From assembly GCA_964417785.1 (NCBI GenBank), contig CAYQJO010000094.1:1-15444 (forward strand): 15,444 nt of DNA, read 5' to 3'. The translations under genes were made by a program, and so were the position numbers. Source of the stretch: DAOTUL01 sp034437435. Its GTDB lineage: Bacteria; Chloroflexota; Anaerolineae; Aggregatilineales; Phototrophicaceae. Position 1 is the first letter of the stretch. Every line of letters starts with the position of its first letter. The notes below the pieces were generated by a model. That model worked only from the letters and a program-made list of their open reading frames with translations, was not told the DNA's origin and did no database searches. Of this stretch, positions 14,189-15,444 are shown piece by piece.

Positions 14189-15444
14189 ATGTCCATCTTT
14201 CTGCTGGATCACGAACGCGAACTGATTCACGAGCATAAATCACGGGAACCGCTAAACACCTACTATTGGGCCTTGCTGCGACGGGTGCAAAAACGAGCCT
14301 CCATGCCCGGTTTGATGGACCACACAACGACGGTCGAATTCTGGCACGCCACAGCCGAGTACATCACCGAAGGAGCCATGATCTATGCGGTGACAAAAGA
14401 TGACACGGTTGGGCGCTGGGTGCGTGATGTGACCCTCAGCATTGTCCGGCGGTCAACTGACGATTGGGTCGGACCCTTCTTCCGCGATCACACCATCGAT
14501 CCACCCATCGGACACCTGGAGACAGCCCATCTATCGTTGGCGGCAGCAGTGGCACTTGACCTTGCGCCTGAGGTCTTCACCGATAGCGAACTGCGCGAGA
14601 TCGAAGCCAAATTGCGCGAAGAAGCCATCCCGTTGTGCCTGCGCTGGATCGAACGGTGCGGCCATCTCGCCAACTGGTACGCCATCATGAATTTTGGTAT
14701 AGCGACGGCTGCGGCAGTGCTGAACGACCGTGAGTCTATGGATATTGCCGCCCACAATTATGGCGTCAGCGTGCAGGCATTCCAGCCAGACGGCAGCTAC
14801 ACCGAGTCGCTGCAATACAGTAACTACGCCGCCGAAGGCATGATGTTTACCTACGAGGCACTGGTCCGGCGCGATCCAGCCTATAAGGACAGGCTGTCCA
14901 ATGTACCCATGAACGCCCGTTGGTATGCTTACAGCTTCTTCTACAACAAGCCGCTGACCGAATGGGGACAATATCCGGTCCCGCGTGCAGCCAACTTCAA
15001 CGATGCAGCAGCGGTTCACCGTCCCTCTGGCGATGTCCTGCTGCATTATGCGTATCGGCTCAAGGACGAAGCACCGGAAGATGCGGGGATCGCCCGCTGG
15101 CTGTTCGATACCGTCTACCCAGCTCCGTTTGACCAGATGCCCTACGACCTGATGAGCTTCGGTCTGGTCAACCATTTTGGCTTCCTGACCCTGCCGTTCC
15201 TACCACAGGCATGTGAACCCCTCTCGCCAGAAGCCGCCAACTTGCCGACCATCAAGCACTTTAGCTGTGGCGATACGCTGGTCCGCGATCAGTGGGGTGG
15301 TCGGACGGTGTTGGCCGTACACGGTGGCAGCGATCCGTATTATGGTCCCGGCCACTTGCACGGCGATCTGAACAGTTTCATCCTGGCTCATAACGAAACC
15401 CGACTGCTGGTTGATCCCGGCCACTCCTGTTACCGCAACCTCCT
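14189..15444 (+). CDS. Heparinase II/III-like polysaccharide lyase (3' end beyond the window)
   Basis: The frame is open from the ATG at 14189 to the end of the window (418 codons), so the gene is truncated; family members are usually 600-750 residues. Heparinase II/III-like proteins cleave uronic acid-containing polysaccharides by beta-elimination, leaving unsaturated ends. The first about 320 residues are the helical toroid, with N162-W163-Y in HLANWYAIMNFG and tyrosines Y210/Y213 in SLQYSNYA as catalytic candidates. The beta-sandwich part then begins and carries the diagnostic H389-L-H391-G-D393-L-N-S-F, followed by LLVDPGHSCYRN. There is no signal peptide, so it should act in the cytoplasm on imported oligosaccharides. 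It starts 6 bp after the SDR stop with only a weak SD (TAGGCGG), probably by translational coupling. Substrate (glycosaminoglycan, alginate-like or other) is undetermined. Confidence 0.85.
   Translation, partial: MSIFLLDHERELIHEHKSREPLNTYYWALLRRVQKRASMPGLMDHTTTVEFWHATAEYITEGAMIYAVTKDDTVGRWVRDVTLSIVRRSTDDWVGPFFRDHTIDPPIGHLETAHLSLAAAVALDLAPEVFTDSELREIEAKLREEAIPLCLRWIERCGHLANWYAIMNFGIATAAAVLNDRESMDIAAHNYGVSVQAFQPDGSYTESLQYSNYAAEGMMFTYEALVRRDPAYKDRLSNVPMNARWYAYSFFYNKPLTEWGQYPVPRAANFNDAAAVHRPSGDVLLHYAYRLKDEAPEDAGIARWLFDTVYPAPFDQMPYDLMSFGLVNHFGFLTLPFLPQACEPLSPEAANLPTIKHFSCGDTLVRDQWGGRTVLAVHGGSDPYYGPGHLHGDLNSFILAHNETRLLVDPGHSCYRNL

Noticed and set aside
1..15444. CRISPR array, tRNA/rRNA genes, insertion sequences or phage genes
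   Set aside because: No regularly spaced repeats, cloverleaf-like sequence, transposase motifs or phage structural proteins were seen on either strand.

Overview
The window looks like a metagenome-assembled contig from an uncultured bacterium, most likely Chloroflexota (Anaerolineae-like). This is an inference. It rests on moderately GC-rich DNA, signal peptides ending in 'LAQ' or 'AAQ', a 'CCCCGGCCCCTCTCC' type interspersed palindrome and the gene mix. No marker gene in the window fixes the taxonomy.

Left part (1-4163). A short out-of-frame remnant of a class I methyltransferase (about 30-180) precedes two same-strand MFS transporters (226-1386 and 1455-2735). These converge, with only 6 bp between stop codons, on a secreted alpha/beta-hydrolase encoded on the minus strand (2742-4163). 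No specific substrate can be named for these three.

Central leader (4164-4527). This divergent intergenic region contains a perfect consensus sigma70-type promoter on the plus strand (TTGACA, 17 bp, TATAAT). Downstream lie a small palindrome, a helically phased direct repeat and a strong terminator-like hairpin with a T tract. The hairpin falls between the promoter and the first operon gene, which suggests repressor plus attenuation control.

Right part (4528-15444). A long, tightly packed plus-strand operon follows. It encodes a family 5 solute-binding protein, two DppB/DppC-type permeases, two DppD/DppF-type ATPases, an IclR-type regulator, a GH88/GH105 unsaturated uronyl hydrolase, an RraA/HMG-aldolase-family protein, an SDR oxidoreductase, and a heparinase II/III-like polysaccharide lyase cut by the window end. 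The lyase and the uronyl hydrolase both lack signal peptides. The simplest reading is that a 'peptide-type' ABC transporter imports uronic-acid-containing oligosaccharides, which are cleaved in the cytoplasm by beta-elimination (lyase). Unsaturated uronate is then released (GH88/105), and the SDR and possibly the RraA-family aldolase process the resulting keto sugar under IclR control.

The 100 Ns at 11690-11789 are an assembly scar. The same 55 bp sequence flanks the gap on both sides, and collapsing the gap plus one copy (155 bp) restores one continuous, in-frame GH88/105 gene of 337 residues.
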